Counted from the first letter of the stretch, positions 35,528 through 45,560 are shown. The stretch: 64,000 nucleotides of DNA from Ruoffia tabacinasalis (GCF_005864045.1 NZ_VBSP01000001.1:124001-188000), one strand, 5' to 3'. The notes: a model not told the origin generated them from the sequence alone. Translations and numbers: made by a program.

Positions 35528-37588
35528 TTAATTTACTAATTCTTCAGCGTAATCACAGTTACTACATTTCACTTGACTACCTTTTCTTGTTACTTTTTCA
35601 GTTAAGAAGTGATCACATTTTGGACAAGAACGTGCAATTGGTTTATCCCATGAAACAAAGTCACATTCAGGATAGCGAGTACACCCATAGAAAATTCTAT
35701 TTTTCTTAGATTTACGCTCAACAACTTCGCCTTCTTTACATGTTGGACAAGTAACGCCGATCTTCTTAACGATGGCTTTCGTATTTCGACAGTCTGGGAA
35801 AGCACTACATGCGTAGAATTTACCATAACGGCCAATTTTAATTACCATTGGATGTCCGCAAACATCACAATCAAAGCCAGCAGGTTCATCTTTAATTTCG
35901 ATTTCTTCCATATTAACTTCAGCTTGTTTAATTTCTTTATCGAAGCCAGTATAGAATTCGTCTAATAATTTAACCCAATTTTGCTTACCGTCTTCAACCT
36001 CATCCAAGCCTCTTTCCATACCAGCTGTAAAGTCAGTATCAACGATATCTGGGAAGAACTCTACCATCACACTATTAACAATTTCACCAAGTTCTGTCGG
36101 TTCAAATCGTTTTGCGACCATTTTAACATAGTATCTTTTTCTCAATGTTTCAAGTGTTGGTGCATAAGTTGACGGACGACCGACACCTAATTCTTCAAGA
36201 ACCTTCACTAAACTTGCTTCATTGTATCGAGCAGGCGGTTGAGTAAAGTGTTGTTCTGGATTAATTTCAGCAAGTTTAACTAAATCGTCTACAGATAAGT
36301 CTGGTAAGTAATTATCTTTTTTAGATTTAGATTCATATACTTTTAAGAACCCTTCGAATTTTATTCGAGAGCCATTCGCACGAAAATTCACGTCGTTTTG
36401 AGTGATGTCAGCACGAATTGTGTCATACACAGCATCTGTCATTTGGCTCGCTACGAAACGTGACCAAATTAATGAATATAATCTAAATTGATCACGCGAT
36501 AGATATTCTTTAATGTCATCCGGCGCTAAAGTCACATCTGAAGGACGAATCGCCTCATGGGCATCTTGGGTGTTAGCAGAATTTGTCACTGCTGCACCTT
36601 TTCCAAGATACTCTTGACCGAATTTCTCTTTAATATAATTACTTGAACTTGCTTTAGCTGTTTGAGAAATACGTGTCGAGTCAGTACGCATATAAGTGAT
36701 TAAACCGATTGTATTCTTCCCAATCGCAATCCCTTCATATAATTGTTGAGCAATCATCATCGTTTTCCCAGCTCGGAAATTAATACGGTTTGATGCATCT
36801 TGTTGAAGTGTACTTGTCGTGTAAGGTTTAGGTGGTTTACGACGACGTTCTTTTTCTTCGATATCAACAATTTTAAATTCTTTATCTTGTTCGAGTTTAT
36901 CTAAGATCCCTTTGACTTGCTCTTCAGAAGTCAGTTCAACCTTTTTACCATTCTCACCATAGAATTGTGCTTCAAAACTTGAGCGACCTTTTTTGAATTT
37001 AGTAGGAATTGACCAATATTCTTCAGGTTTAAATGCTCGAATCTCATTCTCACGGTCAATGATTAATTTTAAGGCCGTTGATTGAACTCGCCCTGCACTC
37101 AAACCACCTTTGATTTTTTTCCAAAGTAATGGTGAAATTGAATACCCAACAATTCGGTCTAAAATACGACGGGCTTGTTGTGAGTCAACTAAGTCCTGGT
37201 TAATTTCTCTCGAAGTTTTAAATGCGTCTTTAACAGCATCTTTAGTAACCTCGTTAAATACAACGCGGTTTTTGTCTCCTTCTTCTAAGCCTAGAATATA
37301 GCTTAAATGCCAAGCAATTGCTTCCCCTTCGCGGTCCGGATCGGCTGCGAGATAGACTTTTTCAGCTTTTTTTGCTAATTTTTTTAATTCTTTAACAGTA
37401 TCACCACGGCCACGTATAGTTATATATTGAGGATCAAAATTATTTTCAAAATCAATCCCCATCTTACTTTTTGGTAAGTCTCTTAAGTGACCTTTACTCG
37501 CTACAACTTTATAGTTTCTACCTAAATATTTATCTATTGTTTTAGCTTTGGTTGGTGATTCGACGATGACTAAATATTTATATGCCAC
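35528..37588 (-). CDS. topA: DNA topoisomerase I
   Basis: A 686-residue type IA topoisomerase that relaxes negative supercoils. The TOPRIM start is [19 protein letters not shown] with [15 protein letters not shown] (metal site); the catalytic Tyr is in [14 protein letters not shown]. Three C-terminal Cys4 zinc ribbons follow (CDVCGHPM…[15 protein letters not shown]…CTRYPEC, CPKCDHF…CSNC). I prefer GTG 37588 because it gives the family-like [14 protein letters not shown] 37594, two codons earlier, is nearer the AAGGAG and cannot be excluded. It ends in its own terminator. Confidence 0.95.
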   Translation of the reverse strand: MAYKYLVIVESPTKAKTIDKYLGRNYKVVASKGHLRDLPKSKMGIDFENNFDPQYITIRGRGDTVKELKKLAKKAEKVYLAADPDREGEAIAWHLSYILGLEEGDKNRVVFNEVTKDAVKDAFKTSREINQDLVDSQQARRILDRIVGYSISPLLWKKIKGGLSAGRVQSTALKLIIDRENEIRAFKPEEYWSIPTKFKKGRSSFEAQFYGENGKKVELTSEEQVKGILDKLEQDKEFKIVDIEEKERRRKPPKPYTTSTLQQDASNRINFRAGKTMMIAQQLYEGIAIGKNTIGLITYMRTDSTRISQTAKASSSNYIKEKFGQEYLGKGAAVTNSANTQDAHEAIRPSDVTLAPDDIKEYLSRDQFRLYSLIWSRFVASQMTDAVYDTIRADITQNDVNFRANGSRIKFEGFLKVYESKSKKDNYLPDLSVDDLVKLAEINPEQHFTQPPARYNEASLVKVLEELGVGRPSTYAPTLETLRKRYYVKMVAKRFEPTELGEIVNSVMVEFFPDIVDTDFTAGMERGLDEVEDGKQNWVKLLDEFYTGFDKEIKQAEVNMEEIEIKDEPAGFDCDVCGHPMVIKIGRYGKFYACSAFPDCRNTKAIVKKIGVTCPTCKEGEVVERKSKKNRIFYGCTRYPECDFVSWDKPIARSCPKCDHFLTEKVTRKGSQVKCSNCDYAEELVN

Positions 37589-37777
37589 CCTCAATCAACT
37601 CCTTTAAATTATTTTTATTTTTCGATATGTTTAATTTATAAAATCGTAAACATATTAGTCCATTCTGATAATGATGTCAAATATTAATTTTCAACTTTGT
37701 ATTTTTCTATCCATTATATAGACAATAAAATAAAGTTCAAATGAATTTTTTCTTCTATATATATACGTGTCATTTAA

Positions 37778-38683
37778 TTAATATCCTTGCATTTGAAAAA
37801 TTCCCCTTAATTCGTCAATCATCGATGGAATATCTAATATAGGTGTTGCTCCGATTTGGATTAAGTCATTACACCCTCTTGATTGTTCATCGGTAATACG
37901 CCCAGGTACAGCAAAGACTTCGCGGTTATACTGCAAGGCGTAGTTAGCAGTGATTAAACTGCCGCTTTTTTGTGCTGCTTCAATGACGATGGTTGCCTTG
38001 GATAAGCCGGCTACTAATCGATTTCTTAATACAAAATGATGTTTCATCGGCTTAATGTTGGGCAAATACTCACTTAATATGAGATCTTGTTGTTCCATTC
38101 TTTTTTGAATATATTTATTCGCCCTTGGGTAATAATAGTCCAAGCCACATGGTATAATCGCAATACTTCTACCATTAGGATGTTCGAGTGAATACTCATG
38201 TACTGAAGCATCAACACCTAAAGCTAAGCCTGATACGCTCACCCATGCTTCTTTTGATAAGGCTTCTATTATCTCACGAGTGACTAACTTTCCATATGTG
38301 GTAATTTGCCGTGTCCCAATGACAGAAACCTTCGGTTCTCTTAAAAGTTCTATATCTCCCCTGTAAAAGACAAGTATGGGTGGTTGTGCCGTATGGTACC
38401 ACAACATTGGATAATGATATTCACCTATCATAATAGAATGCTGTGCTAATTGAGTTAAAGTAGTTAACTCAGTTGTACGAATATGATTAAAATTTATTTC
38501 CGCTGCCAGTTTTACTTGTTTTCTTTGTTTAACTTCAATTAATATTCTCTGACATTCTTGGGGTTCAAGTTCTTCTCTTAATAATCGATCATCCATAATG
38601 ACTTCTAAATAAGTAGCCAATACTTTGTGTGATACATTTTTTGCTTTTAGGAAAACGAGTTGTTCTTTAATTTTTAATTTCAT
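37778..38683 (-). CDS. dprA: DNA-processing protein DprA (Smf)
   Basis: A 301-residue Rossmann-fold protein that binds single-stranded DNA entering during transformation and loads RecA. Typical segments are VSVIGTRQITTYGKLVTREI, SGLALGVDASVHEYSLE, IAIIPCGLDYYYPRANKYI, FVLRNRLVAGLSKATIVIEA and FAVPGRITDEQSRGCNDLI. The protein lacks the extra C-terminal winged helix of longer homologues. It hints at natural competence, though the gene is widely kept. It is separated from topA by 189 bases. Confidence 0.94.
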   Translation of the reverse strand: MKLKIKEQLVFLKAKNVSHKVLATYLEVIMDDRLLREELEPQECQRILIEVKQRKQVKLAAEINFNHIRTTELTTLTQLAQHSIMIGEYHYPMLWYHTAQPPILVFYRGDIELLREPKVSVIGTRQITTYGKLVTREIIEALSKEAWVSVSGLALGVDASVHEYSLEHPNGRSIAIIPCGLDYYYPRANKYIQKRMEQQDLILSEYLPNIKPMKHHFVLRNRLVAGLSKATIVIEAAQKSGSLITANYALQYNREVFAVPGRITDEQSRGCNDLIQIGATPILDIPSMIDELRGIFQMQGY

Positions 38684-38723
38684 TTTACACCTCCATATAT
38701 ATATACAAAAAAAAGAGGCAAAT

Positions 38724-38764
38724 CCATTAAAAAAAGACGAAATAATTTAAATTATTTCGTCTTT
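38724..38764 (-). terminator. Terminator built into the end of rnhB
   Basis: A perfect 32-base palindrome (38733-38764, arms AAAGACGAAATAATTT) is followed on the minus strand by a T run. Its upstream arm encodes the last residues and stop codon of rnhB. Confidence 0.85.
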
Positions 38765-39549
38765 CTACTATTATATATCGATGTCGCATTACTTACGGGT
38801 GAAAATGAATGTCTATGAATCGGTGTATAGCCAAATTGTTGTAAGGCATCTAAGTGATTTTTTGTCCCGTAACCCATATTTTTATCAAATTCAAATTCAG
38901 GATATAATTGATGATAACTTAACATCAGCTCATCTCGATGTATTTTTGCTATAATACTCGCTGCTGCAATGGAAATCGATCGTTCATCACCTTTAATAAT
39001 TTTAGTTTGTGGAATATCAGTGTTCAAATTAAGTGCATCAATTAACAAGTGTTGTGGCTTAATTGGTAACTCACTTACACTTTTTAACATAGCTATCTTT
39101 GTAGCTTCCAATATGTTAACCTTATCAATTACAGAGTTATCGATTTCAATAATACTGTAAGCAATGGCCACTTCTTTAATTAATTTTGCGTATTCAACAC
39201 GTTTAGCGTGTGATAATGATTTAGAATCATTAATTCCAACAAGTTTATCCATATCTCGAGGTAATATAACACTGGCCGCAACTACCGGTCCAGCAAGTGG
39301 ACCACGACCTACTTCATCAATTCCCGCAATATACGTTAGATTTTGCTTGTCATAAAGATCAAGTTCGAATTCTAATCTCGTCTGATGCTCAAGTAATTGA
39401 TTTGCTAACTTTTGCTTTTTAATTTCGAATTGCTTTAATAATTTCTGAACACCTTTGCGTTCGTCTAGTTTTAACTCAGTCAATTGAGCTTCCGTCAATT
39501 CTTCATTAGATAACAATTCCTTGATGTCTTTGATAGTCATTTTACTCAT
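38752..39549 (-). CDS. rnhB: Ribonuclease HII
   Basis: A 265-residue RNase H type 2 enzyme that removes ribonucleotides from DNA. The active site is visible: YIAGIDEVGRGPLAGPVVAA (Asp-Glu-Gly, about residues 79-84), LLIDALNL (Asp), and KGDERSISIAAASIIAKIHRD. The 75-residue N-terminal extension is typical for Bacilli. The start overlaps the end of rbgA by 8 bases, so the two are translated together. Confidence 0.95.
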   Translation of the reverse strand: MSKMTIKDIKELLSNEELTEAQLTELKLDERKGVQKLLKQFEIKKQKLANQLLEHQTRLEFELDLYDKQNLTYIAGIDEVGRGPLAGPVVAASVILPRDMDKLVGINDSKSLSHAKRVEYAKLIKEVAIAYSIIEIDNSVIDKVNILEATKIAMLKSVSELPIKPQHLLIDALNLNTDIPQTKIIKGDERSISIAAASIIAKIHRDELMLSYHQLYPEFEFDKNMGYGTKNHLDALQQFGYTPIHRHSFSPVSNATSIYNSRKTK

Positions 39550-40405
39550 GTGTCACTTGCTCAACTTTATCTAATGTCACTGAGCCTAAGTTATTTTTTC
39601 GGTAATCAAAGATGATTCTTTGGCTTGCGGCTTCATAGTCATCTCTCAAGTTCATTTTTTCGGTAATTTTAATTAATAAGTCTACCGGTGTATTATTTAA
39701 TACATCGTCTTGAGTCACATTGTATCTGTTAACTAAAAGATCTACATGATTCTCTTGGTAGTATGCAAGTAAAAATAAAGCAAGATCGTCCATATATAAT
39801 AATGTATCTTTAATCGCACCTGTAATACCCAATTTAGTTCCAACATTTGGATCTTCGAATTTAGGCCATAAAATACCAGGTGTATCTAATAATTCAAAGT
39901 CTTTATTAATTTTTAGCCAACGTTGGGCTTTAGTGACCCCTGGCTTGTTCCCCGTTTGTGCTTGGTTCTTTCCTACAAATCGATTAATCAAAGTAGACTT
40001 ACCGACGTTAGGAATTCCAAGGATCATCAAACGAATGGCTCTTGGTTTAACGCCTCGTTCTTTTTGTTTCTCAAAGTAATCCGCCATAATTGCTTGGATT
40101 CTTTGTTGAAGTTTTCGTAAACCCTTATTGTGTTGCGAATCAATCGCGACAGCAGGTATATTCTGTGATTCATAATAGTCTAACCATAGATTCGTTACTT
40201 CACTATCGGCTAAGTCACTTTTATTCAATGCAATAATTCTTGGTTTGTTTCCAACAATCTCATTAATCATTGGATTACGGCTTGATTCTGGAATTCTAGC
40301 GTCAACTAATTCAATAACGACATCAACTAGATGCATTTTTTCTGTAGCTTCACGTCTAGCTTTCGCCATATGACCGGGAAACCACTGTATAATATTTGAT
40401 GACAT
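39542..40405 (-). CDS. rbgA: Ribosome biogenesis GTPase RbgA (YlqF)
   Basis: A 287-residue circularly permuted GTPase needed for late 50S assembly. Motifs run in the order G4 (ALNKSDLAD), G1 (ILGIPNVGKSTLINRFVGK) and G3 (LLDTPGILWP), as expected for the YlqF family. N-terminus IQWFPGHMAKARREATEKM is diagnostic. It sits between lepB and rnhB, as in Bacillus. Confidence 0.96.
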   Translation of the reverse strand: MSSNIIQWFPGHMAKARREATEKMHLVDVVIELVDARIPESSRNPMINEIVGNKPRIIALNKSDLADSEVTNLWLDYYESQNIPAVAIDSQHNKGLRKLQQRIQAIMADYFEKQKERGVKPRAIRLMILGIPNVGKSTLINRFVGKNQAQTGNKPGVTKAQRWLKINKDFELLDTPGILWPKFEDPNVGTKLGITGAIKDTLLYMDDLALFLLAYYQENHVDLLVNRYNVTQDDVLNNTPVDLLIKITEKMNLRDDYEAASQRIIFDYRKNNLGSVTLDKVEQVTHE

Positions 40406-40418
40406 AAAATATCCACCT

Positions 40419-41012
40419 CTATTCTAAAATGTTTACTGTTCCATTCTCTGTTAAATTATACTCTTCTATCTTACCAAATCGTTCGAAAGGAAAGTAGACA
40501 AAATTAGTCACTCCTTGAATATCATCGGCTTGAATGAGTCCAAACTGACGACTATCACCCGAATAGGGTCGATTGTCTCCCATTACAAAGTAATAGCCTT
40601 CTGGAACTTGCGTCAAACCTAAAGTATCCCATAAACTGAAATCTTCGGTAAATTTCCCTTCAGTTTCTGATTTAAGTGGTTCTAAATACGGTTCTTCAAC
40701 TGCTTGATTGTTTAAATATAATGTATCATTTGAGAAATATAACTCATCACCGGGTTGCCCGATGATTCGCTTCACATACGAGTCCCCCGAACCTCTAGGG
40801 TCTGGGAATACTACAACATCGAAGCGTTCTATTTCTTTATTTCTCAGCATAACCATCTGATCTTGATTATGTAATTGTGGTTCCATCGAACTTCCTTCGA
40901 CTTGAAAAGGCTGTAAAACATAATGGCGCAGTGCTAAAAAGATTAGCACTGCAACCAATACGGCAAATATGATACTCACTAATTCATTAATTAGATACTT
41001 GAGCAATCTCAT
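40419..41012 (-). CDS. lepB: Signal peptidase I
   Basis: A 197-residue membrane protease with one N-terminal membrane segment (SIIFAVLVAVLIFLALRHYV). The nucleophilic Ser is in VEGSSMEPQLHNQD and the general base Lys in SYVKRIIGQPGD; the C-terminal MGDNRPYSGDSRQFGLI box is intact. It cleaves signal peptides of secreted proteins such as those at 5184 and 9483. It overlaps the end of ctpA by 4 bases (ATGA). Confidence 0.95.
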   Translation of the reverse strand: MRLLKYLINELVSIIFAVLVAVLIFLALRHYVLQPFQVEGSSMEPQLHNQDQMVMLRNKEIERFDVVVFPDPRGSGDSYVKRIIGQPGDELYFSNDTLYLNNQAVEEPYLEPLKSETEGKFTEDFSLWDTLGLTQVPEGYYFVMGDNRPYSGDSRQFGLIQADDIQGVTNFVYFPFERFGKIEEYNLTENGTVNILE

Positions 41013-42466
41013 GCTGCTTCTCCTTCGGAAACTAACTCAACTAACACATCCACTGCAGCATCATACTGAGCGTCATTTTCTTGAATATACTCTCTAGCTT
41101 TAGTATTTAAAGTCGTGGCAGTTTCTCCCGTCACTTCTCCAGTGACTTCTAAATCATTATCTTCTTGGAACTGCTCGACAGCTGTTTGAATCGTTTCATC
41201 AAAGTAAGTGCCGACATTCACTTCATAACCAAAAGCATCTAACATATTTGTAAGTGATTCAACTTGATCAGAGCCATCACCTAAAGCAAGGACTTCTTCA
41301 GAGTTCAGGATAATTGATGTTTCTATTGGATGTCCTTCTACTTGAACCGTTGGTTCAACCCCTACATCATGAATCCACTTACCGCTAGGTGTTAACCAAC
41401 GCGCAAAAGTTAGTTTTAACTCACCAAAGTCAGTCGGATTTAAGATAGTTTGCACAGATCCTTTACCAAAACTTGTCGTACCTACAATAGGTGCTTCCGT
41501 ATTTTCTTTAATCGCAGCTGCTAAAATTTCACTTGCACTCGCGCTACCTTCATTAATTAATAAGACGTAAGGTTCAGTTATTTGAAAGTCTCCATATTCT
41601 GAATCATTCGCAACATAAGTGGATGTTGTTGTCCCACTCTCTTCCATTTGCATAATGATTTCATCGTCTTCTAAGAACATATTACTAATGGCTAATCCTT
41701 GATCTAACAATCCACCTGGATTATATCTTAAATCAAATACAAAGGATGTTGCGCCCTGTTCACGTAAATCTTCAACTGCTGTGACTAATTCATCATAAGT
41801 TGTTCCATTGAACTGGGTAATTTGAACATTCCCGATGGTCGCATCATCTTCATCCAATTCACCAGTCACTGTTGTGATAGGAATTTCAGCACGTTCTAAT
41901 TCAACATTAAATTCTGAAGTACCACGTTGAATTAATAGATTAACGGTTGAGCCTTCTTGGCCACGAATTAATTCAACAACTTCATTCGTATTGATCCCAG
42001 TTAGCTCAGTACCATCGGCTTCTAGAATAATATCATTCGGTTGAATTCCGGCTTCACTGGCTGGCGTTCCATCTATCGGCGTCACAATAACAATTTTGTC
42101 ATCGCTCGCCATAATTTGAATGCCGACACCTTGAAATGATCCTTCAACGGTTTCATTCATATCTGCCGATTCTTGGGCATTTAAATACTCTGAGTAAGGG
42201 TCTCCGATGGAATCTACCATCCCTTTCAGTGCACCTTCCATTAATTGGTCTTTACTCACATCTTCAATATAGAATTGTTGAATGGCATAGTAATTATCCA
42301 TAAAATTCTGAATATCATCATCACTCAGTTCTTCAACATTCGATTCTTCGTCACCAAATAACCATTCAAAACCATGAACTTCTGATAGCGAAGATGAACT
42401 AAAAAATACAAAGGCGAAAATAACGACGATAGAGGCGATAGACCCATATTTAAAACTTTTTTTCAT
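41009..42466 (-). CDS. ctpA: C-terminal processing protease (S41, CtpA family)
   Basis: A 485-residue extracytoplasmic serine protease. An N-terminal membrane segment is followed by a PDZ domain (VTPIDGTPASEAGIQPNDII, about 135-155), the S41 catalytic core (LLINEGSASASEILAAAIKE for Ser, TTSFGKGSVQTI for Lys), and a C-terminal peptidoglycan-binding domain (VEQFQEDNDLEVTGEVTG). It resembles Bacillus CtpA/CtpB. It is translationally coupled to lepB and 19 bases downstream of deoD. Confidence 0.93.
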   Translation of the reverse strand: MKKSFKYGSIASIVVIFAFVFFSSSSLSEVHGFEWLFGDEESNVEELSDDDIQNFMDNYYAIQQFYIEDVSKDQLMEGALKGMVDSIGDPYSEYLNAQESADMNETVEGSFQGVGIQIMASDDKIVIVTPIDGTPASEAGIQPNDIILEADGTELTGINTNEVVELIRGQEGSTVNLLIQRGTSEFNVELERAEIPITTVTGELDEDDATIGNVQITQFNGTTYDELVTAVEDLREQGATSFVFDLRYNPGGLLDQGLAISNMFLEDDEIIMQMEESGTTTSTYVANDSEYGDFQITEPYVLLINEGSASASEILAAAIKENTEAPIVGTTSFGKGSVQTILNPTDFGELKLTFARWLTPSGKWIHDVGVEPTVQVEGHPIETSIILNSEEVLALGDGSDQVESLTNMLDAFGYEVNVGTYFDETIQTAVEQFQEDNDLEVTGEVTGETATTLNTKAREYIQENDAQYDAAVDVLVELVSEGEAA

Positions 42467-42485
42467 ATTCTCACCTCAGTTTTTT

Positions 42486-43205
42486 CTATTTATCTAGTTT
42501 CACTGCAGTTTCTAAAGCGATTTTCATCATTTGTGTAAATGTATTTTGACGTTCTTCTGCTGTTGTTTCCTCACCTGTGATTAGGTGGTCACTAATTGTA
42601 CACATAGCTAATGCTTTACGGTTATGTTTGGCTGCGACAGCATAAAGTCCTGCTGCTTCCATTTCAACCGCTAAAACACCGTAATTTGCTAATTTTTTCT
42701 TGTCCATCTCTTCATTATAGAAACGGTCACTTGATAAGATGTTCCCAACATGAATATTATCTTCACTTAATGATTCGGTCGCTAAGTGATAAGCAATATC
42801 TAATACTTCGAAGTTAGCGATGGCCGAATAATGTACTTGTCCGTTAAAGATATTTTGTAAGATACTTGAATCTGTCGTTGCTCCCTGACCAAATACAATA
42901 TCACGAACTTTAACTTCGTTTTTCATACCGCCTGCAGAACCAATACGGATAATCGTTTCAACTTCATATTCAGTATATAACTCTTCAGCATAAAGCATTG
43001 CAGAAGGAATTCCCATTCCCGATCCTTGTACTGAAATTTTAACCCCATTATACTCTCCTGTATAACCAAACATATTACGAACCGTATTGTATTGTGTTAC
43101 ATTCTCTAAGAATGTCTCCGCAATAAATTTCGCTCTTAACGGATCTCCTGGGAATAGAACTGTTTTTGCAATATCACCTTTTTTTGCTCCAATATGTACA
43201 CTCAT
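42486..43205 (-). CDS. deoD: Purine nucleoside phosphorylase, DeoD type
   Basis: A 239-residue hexameric PNP that splits purine nucleosides with phosphate in salvage. Motifs include VLFPGDPLRAKFIAETFLEN, GYTGEYNGVKISVQGSGMG (phosphate and ribose sites), RIGSAGGM, and VEMEAAGLYAVA with SDHLITGE near the end. RBS AAGGAGG before ATG. Probably co-transcribed with yozE upstream and ctpA downstream. Confidence 0.96.
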   Translation of the reverse strand: MSVHIGAKKGDIAKTVLFPGDPLRAKFIAETFLENVTQYNTVRNMFGYTGEYNGVKISVQGSGMGIPSAMLYAEELYTEYEVETIIRIGSAGGMKNEVKVRDIVFGQGATTDSSILQNIFNGQVHYSAIANFEVLDIAYHLATESLSEDNIHVGNILSSDRFYNEEMDKKKLANYGVLAVEMEAAGLYAVAAKHNRKALAMCTISDHLITGEETTAEERQNTFTQMMKIALETAVKLDK

Positions 43206-43219
43206 TTTATTATTCCTCC

Positions 43220-43441
43220 TTAAAAATTATCAAATTGATATGATTGCCAAGTATCATCAAAAATGACTAATAATTTACTATACTCTGGCGATGATTCTAA
43301 GTATGTTGATACTTCGTCAAAGCTTTCACTCTTCTTTGGAAAACTTTGATCAGAATGTATGCGATTTGCAAGACGGCTAATCGGATCATTCGCATCATGA
43401 TTCACATATCTAAGAATATATTCGTAAAACGAAGGTCGCAT
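43220..43441 (-). CDS. YozE family small protein
   Basis: A 73-residue protein of the YozE SAM-like family. It begins RPSFYEYILRYVNHDANDPI and has FPKKSESFDEVSTYLE, the conserved pattern of a helical bundle whose function is not known. ATG 43441 is chosen for its GTAGGT site; a TTG six codons earlier is less likely. First gene of a probable yozE-deoD-ctpA-lepB-rbgA-rnhB unit. Confidence 0.85.
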   Translation of the reverse strand: MRPSFYEYILRYVNHDANDPISRLANRIHSDQSFPKKSESFDEVSTYLESSPEYSKLLVIFDDTWQSYQFDNF

Positions 43442-43578
43442 TAAATTACCTACTTTCAATTTATCCTAAATAAGTCATGAATTTATTATAACATCGTATT
43501 TAAATAATCAAAACAAAACTTATCATTCTATTAGTTATATCTTAGTTTAAACTAATTTCAAATGTTTTTAATTTCAGA

Positions 43579-43606
43579 TTGACTTTGTCTTTTTCATATC
43601 TATAAT
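43579..43606 (+). promoter_or_regulatory. Promoter of the small gene at 43643
   Basis: TTGACT (43579-43584) and TATAAT (43601-43606) are 16 bases apart, a near-consensus promoter with an expected start near 43613, 30 bases before the ATG. Confidence 0.8.
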
Positions 43607-43642
43607 TAACTTTATCTTATGTTACCATGAAGGAGAAAAATT

Positions 43643-43816
43643 ATGGGAAAAGCCGTTGTGCATGTTACATTTACTGGAAATGTTGAGTTTGAATTCGAGA
43701 ATTCTGGTGATTTACTAGATTACGAATTAATTGATATGGCTATGGAGAATTTTGCTGAAAAACCTGAGTTATTCGGCCAACTCGCCGAATATGACTGGAA
43801 AATAGAACGCAAATAA
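43643..43816 (+). CDS. Small acidic protein, 57 residues, function unknown
   Basis: This gene is short but well supported: a near-consensus promoter, AAGGAG 7 bases before ATG, and a coherent reading frame. The protein begins GKAVVHVTFTGNVEFEFEN and ends EYDWKIERK. It looks like a short beta-strand pair followed by a helix (LLDYELIDMAMENFAEKPEL), soluble, net negative. I do not recognise the family. It stands alone between the divergent yozE operon and the hemolysin III gene. Confidence 0.75.
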   Translation: MGKAVVHVTFTGNVEFEFENSGDLLDYELIDMAMENFAEKPELFGQLAEYDWKIERK

Positions 43817-43877
43817 TCTGTTATAAAGATTTATTAGACTATTTACTATATGAAAGTTATGTTTATTGCTTTCTATT

Positions 43878-43886
43878 TGATATAAT
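43878..43886 (+). promoter_or_regulatory. Extended -10 promoter of the hemolysin III gene
   Basis: TGATATAAT lies 38 bases before the ATG at 43924; the -35 is weak. Confidence 0.55.
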
Positions 43887-43923
43887 TAAAATAGAATTAA
43901 AAAGTCACTAGGAAGGTGAGTAG

Positions 43924-44568
43924 ATGGATAATAAATCACAATCAAAAGGTAAAGCAATACTAATTGAAGTATTGAACGCAATGACTCACGGTGTTGGAAC
44001 GATTCTTAGTATTGTAGGGTTAATCCTACTTATCATAAAAGGAATTGATCTATCTTCACCCACTGCCATTGTTGCTTATGTCGTTTACGGCGCAAGTTTA
44101 GTCATACTTTTTCTGAATTCTACCCTTTACCATAGTTTAAGTTTTACGAAATTCAAAGACTTTTTTCAACGTTTAGATCACAGTGCCATTTATATTTTGA
44201 TTGCAGGTACTTATACACCATACGTTGTTATTGGTGTTGGCGGACGATTAGGATTATTTTTCTTAATTTTAGTTTGGGGCTTAGCTTTGGTTGGAATCTT
44301 TTTCGAACTTTTCCATATTAATAAGTTTCCTCGTTTAAGTACTTTTATGTACTTAGGATTAGGTTGGTTAGGCGTTACAATTATCTACCCACTCTTACAA
44401 ACCATCGAAATTACAGGTATTGCGTTACTCGCGATTGGTGGTATTGTTTATTCCTTAGGTACAATCTTTTATAGTATGAAAAATAACAAATGGATGCACA
44501 TTATTTGGCACTTGTTTGTTATGGCTGGTGCTTTCTTCATGTATATCAGCGTATTATTCTACGTATAA
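43924..44568 (+). CDS. Hemolysin III family membrane protein (PAQR superfamily)
   Basis: A 214-residue protein with seven membrane segments. The family metal site is seen in NAMTHGVGTILSIVG (first His region), LNSTLYHSLSFTKFKDFFQRLDHSAIYILIAGTYTP split over the second segment (Ser-His-Asp-His), and the C-terminal HIIWHLFVMAGAFFMY. Bacterial homologues (YqfA, HlyIII) probably are membrane hydrolases, possibly acting on lipids; haemolysis is not established. GGAAGGTGAG precedes ATG. Confidence 0.9.
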   Translation: MDNKSQSKGKAILIEVLNAMTHGVGTILSIVGLILLIIKGIDLSSPTAIVAYVVYGASLVILFLNSTLYHSLSFTKFKDFFQRLDHSAIYILIAGTYTPYVVIGVGGRLGLFFLILVWGLALVGIFFELFHINKFPRLSTFMYLGLGWLGVTIIYPLLQTIEITGIALLAIGGIVYSLGTIFYSMKNNKWMHIIWHLFVMAGAFFMYISVLFYV

Positions 44569-44569
44569 A

Positions 44570-44612
44570 GAAACATCCATCCGTTTCAGTTGATACGAAT
44601 GGATGTTTTTAT
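44570..44612. terminator. Bidirectional intrinsic terminator
   Basis: The stem AAACATCCAT / ATGGATGTTT (about 44570-44580 with 44599-44608) has a T run on the plus strand and As on the other side. It serves the hemolysin III gene and the convergent prolyl aminopeptidase gene that stops at 44609. Confidence 0.85.
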
Positions 44613-45547
44613 TTTGCTATCGTATCCATTATGTTAAGGAGTGCACTCATCATATTATCTTCAAAGGGTGAATGCCCTGCTTCTTCAACAATTTCTAATG
44701 AAGCATGTGGTAGCTGTTGTTGTAACTCATACGCCCCACTCACTCGACAATCAACATCATACCGTCCATGGACAATATGAATTGGGATATCTTTTAAGAC
44801 TGAAATATGATTCGGCAAATAATTATCATCATCCCAAAACATGTGGTGTTTAAAGTAATGGGCTTCTAATAAGCCAAGTGATAAATCCCCTGGTTTAACT
44901 AGAGACACTTCTTGTTTGACTGGCTTATGTAACACTAGACTAGATTCCCAAATATTCCATTGTTGGGCAGCTGCCTCTCGCTCTTCTTTACTACCTTGAG
45001 TCATAAGATCATAATAGGCACTGATTAAATCACTTTGTTTATCTTCTGCGATAAATGATTTATATTGTTCAAATTCAGCAGGATAAAACTCACTTGCACC
45101 AAACTTAAACAACCAATCAATATCCGCTTGTCGGCCTAAGAATATTCCTCGCAAAACAAGATGCTTCACTTTTTCTTGATATTTAATAGCGTATGCTAAG
45201 GCTAATGTTGAACCATAACTTCCACCAAAGACAATCCACGAGTCAATGTGACAATGGAGACGAATGACTTCTAAGTCCTCGACACTCGCATCAACCGTAT
45301 TATTCTCAAGTGATAAAAGGGGTTTGCTGCGTCCTGTCCCTCTTTGATCAAATAAAATAATCCGGTATTTCTCTGGGTTAAAAAAACGACGTGATTTCTC
45401 ACTAATAGCTCCCCCAGGACCACCATGTAGAAATACTACTGGAATACCCTCTGGATTCCCACATTCTTCAACATATAAAGAATGACCATCAGTGACATCA
45501 ATATGATAGCTCTCATTTACTGGTGTATTTAAGTAACCAAGTGTCAT
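44609..45547 (-). CDS. pip: Prolyl iminopeptidase
   Basis: A 312-residue alpha/beta hydrolase of family S33 that removes N-terminal proline from peptides. Oxyanion region FLHGGPGGAISEKSRRFF, DQRGTGRSKP, nucleophile elbow VFGGSYGSTLALAYA (Ser), catalytic Asp in HGRYDVDC and His in EEAGHSPFED are all intact. The length and motifs fit the Neisseria/Xanthomonas-type enzyme. It lies 13 bases after proC, which makes a proline-related pair. Confidence 0.92.
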   Translation of the reverse strand: MTLGYLNTPVNESYHIDVTDGHSLYVEECGNPEGIPVVFLHGGPGGAISEKSRRFFNPEKYRIILFDQRGTGRSKPLLSLENNTVDASVEDLEVIRLHCHIDSWIVFGGSYGSTLALAYAIKYQEKVKHLVLRGIFLGRQADIDWLFKFGASEFYPAEFEQYKSFIAEDKQSDLISAYYDLMTQGSKEEREAAAQQWNIWESSLVLHKPVKQEVSLVKPGDLSLGLLEAHYFKHHMFWDDDNYLPNHISVLKDIPIHIVHGRYDVDCRVSGAYELQQQLPHASLEIVEEAGHSPFEDNMMSALLNIMDTIAK

Positions 45548-45560
45548 ATTTTTTCTCCCT

